The notes under the pieces: generated by a model | Told to the model about the DNA's origin: nothing | Database searches by the model: none | The model's input: only the letters and a program-made list of their open reading frames with translations | Assembly (NCBI GenBank): GCA_902729315.2 | Contig: LR746268.1 | Location: 5,067,501 to 5,131,500, forward strand | Direction: 5' to 3' | Length of the DNA stretch: 64,000 bases | Source of the DNA: Spirodela intermedia | Lineage: Eukaryota > Streptophyta > Magnoliopsida > Alismatales > Araceae | Part shown: piece by piece, positions 32,861 to 43,207 of the stretch | Position numbering within the stretch: the stretch's first letter is position 1 | Layout: the number at the start of each line of letters is the position of its first letter | Made by a program: the position numbers and the translations under genes

Positions 32861-35800
32861 CTACTGATTCTCCTTTGCAGGCGACTTAAAGAAGCGTGCA
32901 ACTTCGCGGTAGAGCTGCTCTCCTTCGAATGGCTTCGACACATATCCATCCATGCCACACTTCAAGCACTCCTCGTGGGTGGCCTGGATCACATCGGCCG
33001 TCATAGCCAGAATGGGGATGTGCCACTGATCAGCATGCCTGCAAGCCTCGGCGGATGCCTCCCCACATCTGATCAGCTCATTAGCGCTATGCTCCATATC
33101 TCGAATCTTCTTCGTCGCCTCAAATCTGAAAGACGAAAGGAAAAATTCAGGGGCACTGGGGAATTGAGAGAAGGTGCAGTCACATTCCTCGCCAAGTTCT
33201 GCGGTGAATCAAGGTGGAGATTCGTACCCGTCCATCTCTGGCATCTGGATATCCATGAAACAGGCATCGAATCTGTGGGGGGGCGTCAGCAAGGTGATGG
33301 CTTTTTTACCACTGTCGGCGCAGGTTACTTCGGCTCCATACTTCTTCAGGGCACCTGCGGCCACCCGGAGATTCACCATATTGTCGTCAACGACCAAGAT
33401 GTTCTTCCCACGGAGGAGACCACACAGCGACGGGTGAGGGGACCTCCCCCCACGGTGGCTCTCCTTTTCTCCACCGCCCATGGCTTGCTGCAGGGTGACG
33501 GCCAGCATGCTCGTCCTGAGAGGCTTGATGATCACTGCCGGCATGTTCTCTGAGGACTCCACAGCATTCACCTTTGAGCAATTTGAAGGGTTGGCGAGGA
33601 TGAAGATCTTCGGACATTCTGAAGGCCCCAACTTGCTCGGCATGCCCAGAAATGAAGGCCAGATATCAGGATCCCTGAGCCACTCCTCCCTCTCGATGAG
33701 GATCATGTTGACAGAAACCTTTGGGATGGTGATGAAGGAGAGAGCTTCATTGAGGTCAGCGACTATGTCAACGTGGATGCCAAGCCGCTGGAGCTGGTAC
33801 CTGGCGACCTCTGCACGCACCGACCTCGGATCGACAACCAGAGCCTTCAACCCCTGAAACTCCAACGGTCTGAGCTCATTGGAGTCGCTGTTCCCCCGGT
33901 CGAGGACGGCGGTGAAGGAGAAGGTGGAGCCGACATGGGGCTCGCTGACAAACCCTATCTCTCCCTTCATGAGCCCGACCAAGCACTTGCAGATGCTCAG
34001 ACCGATTCCGGTGCCTCCATGGATGCGGGAGACGGAGGGACCGACCTGCATGAAGGGCGTGAAGACCCGAGACTGGGCTTCTCGGGGAATCCCCACGCCA
34101 GTATCCTCCACAGATACAATGAGGTGGATTGGCTCGGAGGAAGATGAAGATAGCGACTGCGATAAGACAGCTCTTTCGCGGTTCAACTTGCTGAAAGTTT
34201 CCCAGCTTCGCTTCTTCTCTGCCACAGGAGACCCGCTCAAGGTGTTCCCCAATGGGGATTCACTCTCCTCATCTAGCGAGCTGATCACTTCCTCCAGGAG
34301 ATGGACAGTCACAAAAATATGCCCCTTCTCTGTGAACTGGAAAGAAAAAAGAGAGACAAAACACAAATTTGAGTCAACGTCTCCCCATGCTTTGACTGGA
34401 TCATATAAGTTCACTGCTCACTTTGATTGAATTTCCCATGAGATTCGTGATGATTTGCCGCATTCGTCCAGGGTCGCCGATGAGGATCTCAGGGATCTTA
34501 TCCGACACATAAACAGCCAGCTGTTCTTGCCAGCGCATTGAAATGGATCAAAGATTGCAAATTAGATGGTTTCAAATCGTGATATTATGAATAATAAGAA
34601 CAGGGCACAAAAAAAAAAAGGAATCACCGGGGTGGTTACCTCAATGCCTTTCTCTTGGGACTTCCCTGAAAACAGTGAAAGGACGTCATCCAGGACCGCC
34701 CTCAGATCGAAGCGGACGGCCTCGAGCTCCAGCTTCCCAGATTCAATCTTGGCCTGGTCGAGGACCTCATTTATGAGCGACACCAATGCCTTACCACTGG
34801 CCTGAGCAGTCCTCACGTAGTCTTGTTGGGTCAAATCCAGATCGGTGTCCATGAGCATCTGCAGCATGCCTGGAGATTAAACAAAGCCCCCCAAGTCCAA
34901 ATCATCAGCAACTGTTTCATAAATCATCATCCGGGAGATGTCTCATCTATTTGCCATATTAAGCATTCCTATTAACAAATCAGCAATCACCCATGTTTCG
35001 ATGCTCACCAAGAACACCATTCATGGGAGTCCTGATCTCGTGGGAGACGGTCGCCAAGAACTGCGAAGAGCGAGATATATCAGATAATTATATCAGACTG
35101 AACTGAAGAACACCGGATGGAGAAAAAGGATTCAGTTCAGAGGAGCACGAGCGTGCCTGAGATTTCGCGATATCTGCCAGTTCCGCTCGCTTCTTCAGCT
35201 CCATCATCTGCCTGTAATCGTCCTCTACTTTGGCAATGCGATTTACCGCGGCATTGAATATGTACCCAACGAGCAGGGCGATCACCAGGACTCCGATCGA
35301 GGTGGTCACTGCAAGCAAAGGCAGCGGCGGCTTGTGGGTGAACCTGTCGGAAACCAGATGATGTGTTTCAGCCATCGATCGAGATATTTCAACCATGTAG
35401 ACATAAAATAAGTCAACGGCTCAAACTGATACCTGCAGTGCATCTCATGTCGCCTGAAGGGATCACCGAAACTCAGGCTGCTGTTATGAACTACCCCGCT
35501 GCCGCCAACCGTTGCATTGGAGCCGTACATGCTGATCGGCTCCAACGGGTCGGTGGTGTCGTACACGTTGACTGTGATCGAATGCTTGCATGCCAGCTGA
35601 TGGAGCAGCTTATCGACAAGGGACTCGATGTCAAAGACCCCACCAAGGTACCTACACCGGCAACCATATGAACATTTATGCATGTACATATAGTCGTCTA
35701 AGTCTCAAATGAGATGAACCCATGATGAAGATGAGGATGGTGGGGAAGAGGATGAGGATATGGACCCACCCAATTGCGGCTTGGACTCGCTCCTTTGGGG

Positions 35801-35992
35801 TCACATTCGATGGGAGCTCGGACTTGTAGACAGCGAAGGTCAGGATGACCCCCAGCCGATTGGACTTGATCAGCCTCAGTGGAGCGGTGAGGACTCCCTT
35901 TCCAGACTCCCTAGCCCGCAGCACGTTGTCTCGGTCCTCCTGCGGATGTTCGACAGAATCCCTCAGACACAGTCCGAACGAACCCAGATTCT

Positions 35993-36045
<53 letters not shown>

Positions 36046-36926
36046 CAGCACCTTCCCGGAGAACAAATCGAGGGAGACCACATGCTTGACGGTGTCCTGG
36101 GCGAAGATGACGGGGGCGTACTCTTCCTGAACAGGGGAGGTCTGCTGGAACTCGGTGGCGAAGTCGTCGTCGCGGGCAGGAGACTGGTCTTGCGCGTCCA
36201 TCCTCTTGATGGTCCACCCGTGCTGCCTCTCGAAGTCCGCTCTCTCGGAGTGGAGCACCTTCACCGCGTACGCCACCCCGCTGGTCAACGGCCTCTCGAA
36301 GGCGGTCCTCTCTGTGTATCTGGCGAACGTCATCTGCAGATTGAGAAACGGAGATGATGAGGTTGATTCAGCACGGCCCGGACTATCGATGAGGAGAATT
36401 TTCGCGAATTGGCACGACTTCATGGGAGATGTGGCCGTCTCCGTACCTGGTCAATGGCGGAAGGCTGCTTGGAATGGTGAAAGGTGGAGATTAGGATGGC
36501 CAGGGCTTGAAGGTGGTTCATGCTGACGTTGAACTGGTCCTGCAGCATGCTGGCTCTCTCATCGCACATACTGGCAAGGGCTTCCCTTCTCTTGTCGGCT
36601 GCATTGGAGTTCATATAGCAGAAGATCGAGAGGGCCACCAAGGTCCACACGATCACCCACAGGAGGAGGAGCTTCCTCCACCAGGTCTCTCTGAGCTTCT
36701 TAGAGCCGAAGTAGTGGCTGTGCAGACGATTCCTCCAACCCCTCATCGAGAGTTTCTTGCAGCTCTCAAGCCACGCTTTGTAGTTGTCTCCGAGGAAAGA
36801 GTCCTTCTGCTCCATCTTACCATTAAGGAACCAGTTCATGGGGATCTCAGAGAAGGCCCACCAGCATAGTATCAGAAGCACGTAGTAGACCTCCAGATCG
36901 AAGCCTAATGCTAGCAGATAACTCAT
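32861..36926 (-). CDS. HK3: Cytokinin receptor hybrid histidine kinase, AHK3-type
   Basis: Ten exons read right to left: 36447-36926, 36052-36333, 35770-35939, 35433-35651, 35157-35343, 35009-35060, 34640-34869, 34422-34520, 33228-34336 and 32861-33125. They give 1030 aa, against about 1036 for Arabidopsis AHK3. Order: N-terminal membrane segments (near 10-25 and 75-100), the extracytoplasmic CHASE domain that binds cytokinin ([20 protein letters not shown], then [20 protein letters not shown]), a third helix (about 390-413), HisKA with phospho-accepting His453 ([13 protein letters not shown], in a 52-nt exon), the ATPase domain ([24 protein letters not shown]), a degenerate receiver, and a true receiver with Asp935 ([11 protein letters not shown]) and Lys1007 (SKPF). 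It passes phosphate to HPt proteins and type-B response regulators, mainly from the endoplasmic reticulum. Start chosen at MSYLLALGF, which aligns with AHK3. Intron 5 has a GC donor. Confidence 0.95.
36001..36041. repeat. GA/CT microsatellite inside a histidine kinase intron
   Basis: About 20 AG units on the plus strand (CT on the sense strand) fill the first half of the 112-nt intron between the second and third coding exons. On the sense strand the tract directly precedes the acceptor-like TCTTCTCAG. Confidence 0.9.
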
Positions 36927-37697
36927 CCAATGCGGCAACGGACCGATTCCACTGCAGGAAGACGATTAATGGAAGCCAGGAAACCGAGGAGACGACGAAA
37001 GGCCCCCCGGGTGAGACAACACCATCCACCGTCGGAGCTTCAAGAACGGATTCGACAAGATCGAATCCAGGCCGACCGAGAGCTCGTCGCGGGGGAGGAG
37101 GAGCGCGAGTCTCAAGAAGAAAACCACCTCGGAGAGGAATCTAACCGACGAAGCAACGGAATAGAAGATAACACACAAAACCCCACACAAGTCCGAAGAT
37201 CTGGTTTCGATCTCCGGAATTCTACTCGGGGGGAGGAGCTCTCATCGGGACACGAAGCACACACCGAGGACCAGCGAGATCTGACCTCTATGTACAATAT
37301 GGGTCGCCGAGGCGAGAATCCGCAGGGACGGCGCGGGGCCGCCGGGAAATCCCCAGCGTCGGGGCGCGCTCCAGATCAGAATGGGAAAACAAGCAAACCC
37401 AACGGGGTTCGCCGCAGCAGAGGAGCCGGAGGAGTAAAGCGGGGGCGGGAGGAGAAAGAGGAAAGGGGTTGAAAATGGTTCCCGATTCACGGGGCCTGAG
37501 AAAGCAGATTCCTGCGGATGGAGGGGGCAAGGAAATATGGCTGGGAGGAATGCCTGCTAGCAGACACCGTTATCTACCCAGATTAGCTCCATAAAAATAT
37601 TAGGGTCACCCCTGCCGGAGGAAACCCCAATGCAGCAGAAAATTCCACCATGGAAGATTAAACAAAAAATATCAAAGCCACTGGAAGAGAAAGAGAA

Positions 37698-37750
<53 letters not shown>

Positions 37751-37950
37751 AGAAGAAGAAAAGTTATATAAAAGGGAGGGAGGCTGAAAAGGCGGCCCTC
37801 CTCCACTCAGCCCAAATCGCTGCCTTTTCGTGTCCACACCCTCCTCTTCTTCTTCTTCCTGAGTGGGCAAACCCTACACGCAAGTTCTGAGCTCTTCTTC
37901 TTCCCCTAGCGTGGGGCTCCTGCGGCACCCGCGCGAGCACGGGGGGCGAA
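36927..37950 (-). other. Probable 5' leader and promoter of the histidine kinase
   Basis: This stretch precedes the receptor start on the minus strand. It includes a GA tract on the plus strand (about 37697-37745, CT on the sense strand) and purine-rich plus-strand sequence. Cytokinin receptor genes commonly carry a leader intron, but I cannot place one here. The several open frames on both strands are compositional. Confidence 0.45.
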
Positions 37951-39500
37951 AATGCCCCTCGCGCCGCAGTTAAGGGCCCGAGGAGGGACAGATGGCCTGT
38001 CCGAGTTCGCAGAGAGCCACCGCAATGGGGCTCTCTCCGCCGCCGCCGGAGCTCCGCTGAAGTGGTCGGTGGCTGGCTACGTGGAGGCCACCAGCCCCGC
38101 CATAGTTGACTGGCGGCGGCGGAGAGCAGAGAGCCGCGAGGAGGCTTTCCACGGCGGCGCCGCCCCTCTCCGACCGGAGCTCCGCCGCTCTCCCCTCTTT
38201 CTTCCCGTTGATCTCGACAGGATGATGATGATGGGTCATGATGAAGGGTGGAGCGGCGCACAGGGAAGATTTTTATGTCGACAAATGATAACAATAAATA
38301 TCCTGATTTAAAACAGTTTCTCATTTAAAATAAAAGGAATAATTTAAGAAAACAAAACAGAAGAGATTTTTTATGAAGACCACCGCCGCCAATCGGATCC
38401 GTTAATCAACCGCACGTGCCGCCCAGAGCGGCGCCCCCGCCCGGGCGGGGTTTGTTCTTTCTTCCTCGACCGCCGCCGAGACGTCGTCGTCGATCGGCAC
38501 CGTCCGTCCATCCCATCATCGAGGAGTCTTGAGATTCCATGGTAAGAAAGGATTTCTGGAATGCATTCCGAGGGGCACCACCACCACCCACATTCACTGC
38601 GGTTTGACCTGGTCCGGGCGGCGAGGAGGAGAAAAAGAGGGAAAGGTAACTCGTCGCCGTCACTGGGCCGCCGCTGGGGACCGCCGCAGACGGCGGCGGG
38701 CCCGCCGGCCGGCGAGGGGCAGCCCCAGTGCGCCCTAGGGGGACACATCGCCTGCCCATCCTTCAAATAATTCAGCTGCCTTTGGTTTTATCTGCAGCGG
38801 CTAGGACGCTAGCAGATGATGGATGATGACCCGGTCAACTCCCCCCGCTGCCGTCCCCGGCGACGGGAATCTGCGAGATGCCGCCGGCGGCGCGATTGCT
38901 CTTCGGAATCCGTGATCGGAGCAGGCGACGACGATGATGTCACCGCCACCGGCCTTTTTCTCCTACGACTCTGCGCGGGGGGGAGGGAGAGGGAGAGAAG
39001 AATCCGTCAAATCGAGAGAAGACAGCTCCTCCGGCACGGAACAAGGAGAGATGTTCCCCCGTGGCGGTGCTCTCAGTTCCGTCACGCTTTCGCTGATGCG
39101 AATGGTAGAAGTCAAAGGGGAGTCCAATCCAGGGACGTGGATGGAGGACAAAGAGAACGCGGACAGTTGACGTTGACGAGGGGCCGCCACGCCCATTCGT
39201 CGTGCCCGCCGCCGGCCTCCCCCGACACAGCGGTGACGGCTGTATCGCACCGGGGGTGGGGTGTGGGGGAGCGGCGCCGCGGCCCCAAGTCAACCCTGGA
39301 ACAGCCTCGACCTCTGCCGCGCGACGACGAATAAAGAAATCGCCGCTGCCCCGCCGCCGGCTCCCCACCCGGAGACGGCTCGCTTCCTCGTCGTCTTCCT
39401 TCTCCCGCTGCTCTCCCCGGAGGCTGCGCCGGCGTACCTCGTCGTCTATTGTCCCCCTCCCGGCAGTTGAACTTCCCACAGTTTCGGATGCCCGCTAGCC
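37951..39500. other. GC-rich island with overlapping open frames, no recognised gene
   Basis: The stretch is unusually GC-rich and CpG-rich, with many overlapping frames on both strands. Translations are dominated by Arg, Pro, Ser and Gly, as expected from GC-rich non-coding DNA. None shows a family motif or a consistent start and splice pattern. It may be part of a promoter region; I do not call a gene. Confidence 0.5.
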
Positions 39501-39643
39501 TCTCTTCTGGTGCGCAACCCCCCTCCCACCGCCTAGATTAGACGACACGGCAAGGCAACGGGAGCAGACGTTGACACCTCTCTCTCTCTCCATTTATGTG
39601 ATCTTTGCTTATACTGTCGGTGGGTTTATCGCCGAATTTGTGC

Positions 39644-40109
39644 CACGTCCGCCGGCTTTTCCCTGGGCTGCCACGTCGAGCAAGCCGGCCGGAACCCACC
39701 CCCTCGTCACGTGCAGCCAAAAAGTTCTGTACAAATAAATGATGAGTTTCTCTGTCATGGAAACGGAAGTTTCCACGTATGGCCAACATTGCCACGCACG
39801 CGTGCCACGTCATCTGCCACGTCAAACTAGCGGCAAAACCAGGCAGCGACGCTTCATTAATTCTCCCCGCTTTAGAGCTCCTCCCATAGTAAATTGCATT
39901 AAAATGGCTTAAATGCGCGAACTCGATGGCGTCATTATTTGCACATAACTTCATTACATTTTTTGTCGATTAATTATCGCCGTCGTAGCACATGATGACA
40001 CGAGTCACACCTGAACTGCTGCCACGTTTCTCTAATCACGTGCCTGGCTATTCTCCCCCTATCAAGGGCTTACTATATGGTGAAAATAACCCAAGACAGT
40101 CATCACGTG
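39644..40109. promoter_or_regulatory. Cluster of ACGT-core (ABRE/G-box-like) motifs
   Basis: CACGT cores occur at 39644, 39672, 39774, 39806, 39818 and 40023, and full CACGTG G-boxes at 39708, 40037 and 40104. That makes nine in about 470 bp. Such motifs bind bZIP and bHLH factors in abscisic acid, light and stress responses. No gene start lies directly next to the cluster, so its target is unclear; the nearest are the histidine kinase (minus) and the J-protein gene (plus). Confidence 0.45.
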
Positions 40110-41360
40110 AGGATCTCCCCCACCCACTAATGGGGACCTTAACTTGGCTGCGGCGCCGCATTCTGACGAGGTCAGCGCCGGGGGGGGGGGGGTTGCAGGG
40201 GAGGCGCAGATGTTCGGGGTCGGATATCTCTGGCACGCCTCCCACCGTTGACCGCGGTCGGGACCCGCAACGTCGGTGCACACGTATTATGTCCGCAGAA
40301 GCCCGGAATTAATCCAGCTCTTGCATTACCGACGATATGTGGACTTCTACGCAAAATTCGGCCGTTGTGTTTTTGTTCTAAGGTCCCCCAATTGTTTTCT
40401 TATTTGCAGAAGGGGGACTGTTTGGAATTTATCGGGCCGGCCTGGCCGCGGGCTCAGGAGGTAACCCGATTTCGAACTAGGAGACATCGGATTGCCGTTA
40501 ATGGGCTGATTTTGGTGCCCGCCCGATGGGCCCTGGAACCAATCCTATCTTATCCACTAGTAGTAAGGCTTGATGGACAGCCACGACAGGGGTAGATTTC
40601 CAAATATCACACCATTTGACAGGAAGAATTATTTATCAATAATTAAATTAACAGGAAGTTTATCTAGACGGATTGTTCTAGAAGAGATGCTCGCTCGATC
40701 CCAACGCAGGCCCTTACCGGGCCGTTTTTTTAAAAAAAATATTTTAAATATTAAAATTATTTTTAAATGAACGTAATATTATTAATAAGTAGGTATGTTT
40801 TTTTGTGGTGGGAGGTGACGTGTAATTGAACATTCGAAATTACCTTTCCGACGAGTTAGCTGTTTATTTGTGGCAAAGGTTAACCCAAGAGCAGGGTTGG
40901 GACTAACCCTAGTTATTTAGGGGGTTTCAGGTCACTCAGGGTGGCCGCGCGGACAGGAGGAAGTGAATGCTTCAAAAATAAGGGGATTGGAGCCCGTTGG
41001 GGGTCTACTTTCCTTCCCTTTCGTTTTCCCCGAGAATTTCGGCCAGTACCCGGCGAATTTCTTGGGCCCGAGGGGTTTGGACGAAGGGGGGCGGGGTGTC
41101 CTCTTCCCACCGCTTCTTCCGAGTTTTTGATTTTTGGTGGGAAAATCTGAAGGCTGAGGGAGGCTCGTTCACGGATGGCCGATTGCTGAGCGGTTCAAAT
41201 TCTCGCGGCATTGCTCTCCCAACGAGTAATCTCTGTCCATGGCATTCTCTTTCTGTCTTTCGAAGGATCCCATTTTCGCGCCTTGGTTGTCGGAGGCTGA
41301 TGATCCGCGTTTTACTCGGGCCTTTGTTCGAGAGTTTTTGGATTTGTCATCCTCATCGTC

Positions 41361-41395
<35 letters not shown>

Positions 41396-43207
41396 GTTTC
41401 TAGATTCGGACGCGGTTGCTGTTAATGTATGCAATGCTGTGATGCCTCGTAGCTCGTGGTTTCCGCTCGATCCTGTTCGACCGTTTATGTTCTTCCTTCT
41501 CCCGAAGTGTTTCTGTCCCGAAGTCTTTGAGATGTGATTTGGTGGCGTGGACTGAACGATCTTCATCACTCCCACCACCGAGTAGAGAATTAGAGAAGCA
41601 GCAAAACTGAACGTTGTCGAGGTTAACGAGAATGACGGATTACTCTTGTTTGGAACCGCAGCAGTGGGATATCACTACTGGGCTGTATTGTGGAGGAGAT
41701 TCACCTGCTTGACTCACGACGAAGAGAAGTTGTCTGTCGCCCTCTCGTGCTCCCCGAGTCAATCCGAACCTGTCAAATCTTGTTACTCGGGGAAAGCGGG
41801 ACGGTGTCATGGTTCCTACAACTGGTAGAATCAACATTACAGATCATCTTCATCCTTTCTGGAGTCACTACTCGTCGCTGCAAGAGGTGCAGATTCTGTC
41901 GCATTATATCATTCTATCGTGTAGACCACTTATAGTTAACACCACAGAAACTTTTGTATTCCTATCCGAATTTTCTATGATTTATATCTTCTTCTTTTTC
42001 AATACCCGGACAAACCGAGGGTTACGGCTTACCAGGTTTTCTTATAGAATTTAGCTCTGTCTCGATCATTTAAAATACGCTATAGACTTACTCAACATGT
42101 TATTGATCTCATCTTGTGCCCTGACACAATAACCTAAGCATGCGGAGTTCTACTGCTCAATCTGCTGCTTTATTGGCTACTCGCTTTAAAGTACCGTCCA
42201 ATGGACAAGAGTTAGATCCCAGGGAGCTATGAGTACTTTTTCTTGTCCAGATGGTCAAATTTAACCATTATCCTTTTCGTAATCACTTTGATTTTGGAAT
42301 TTCGTAAAAACCGTTTTCAAATGACGATTAGAGGGCATTGTCCTCCATGTCGACAAAGGCAATCTGTTTGTTTTTCCCGAATACGATGGAAGGATGAATT
42401 TATCCTCTCCATGGGTGACACAACTTTGCTTCCTCTGATTCACTCTATTCGTACCCTCACAAATCCAAAAGATAAGGTTCTTCTTACACAAAAGGTGGTG
42501 GTGGAGAGAGTTACCTGGCAACGACCTCCTCGAGTAAAGACACCAAGGATAAGGTCGCTGGAGAGGTCGATTTTTTGAATGTGGAAAGGAGGGAACTAGA
42601 GTTTTCTATGAGAATGGAGGATGCCATGGTGTTGAGGGAGGAAAAGAAAGGTAAAAGGAAGAATCTGGTTAATTGGGTGAAGAAATATGGAGACACACTG
42701 ACCGAGAAGGAGCTCGAGGGTAGCATGCGGGTATCTGTCCAGTGTGGGATCAGTGTCTGAACATTCCGTCTCCAAGCTGGATGGTATGAAAGCAAGAAGT
42801 AGGAAGTTAATAAAAGGAACTTCACCAACTGTAAGTTGAGATTTTTGGGATTTACATGTTTTCCTGCTACCACCCTTGACTGGGTGAAGATTTATCTTGT
42901 TCAGTCACATTGCCTAGATTTTGATGATGGGAAGTTGCTTTATTTCTCTTTCCACATGTATCGACGTGAATTTATTTATTTATTTGTGGGCGCTAACACA
43001 TGTTTAGTTGATTTTTTAAGTTTTAGTCATTTCTGTGACAATGGAGTTTCCCTTCTTACTGATGTTTACTGTGATATGGATTTTAGGTCTCACAATAATA
43101 CATTAATGGTGGCGTAAGATGTAGAATTCTTGATGAGATGAATGGTTGCAAGTTTCAGCCAAGTGAACAGTCGGGAATATAGTGGGTCAAAGGTTGAAAA
43201 GTCAAGA
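40110..43207 (+). other. Intergenic sequence and probable leader of the J-protein gene
   Basis: AT-rich sequence around 40600-40900 gives way to a GC-richer stretch from about 40920 that may hold the transcription start. A CT tract lies at about 41366-41391. A leader intron is plausible from 42831 (ACT|GTAAGT) to 43086 (TTTTAG|GTC). A 54-codon frame from the ATG at 41239 and another ending near 42760 could be upstream ORFs. None resembles a known protein. Confidence 0.45.

Noticed and set aside
36927-36938. Upstream extension of the histidine kinase start (non-ATG)
   Set aside because: The frame continues four codons upstream but without ATG. The ATG at 36926 gives an N-terminus that aligns with AHK3.
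38816-39334. 172-codon plus-strand frame in the GC-rich island
   Set aside because: Arg/Ser-rich translation, no domain, and overlapping frames of similar length on the other strand.
41239-41403. 54-codon frame in the J-protein leader
   Set aside because: The first 35 residues look protein-like, but it then enters the CT tract and stops. No homologue is known to me, so I list it only as a possible upstream ORF.
43142-43207. Earlier in-frame ATG of the J-protein gene
   Set aside because: It adds 22 residues not expected in the family. The MECN-type start at 43208 fits better. It could still be used in some transcripts.
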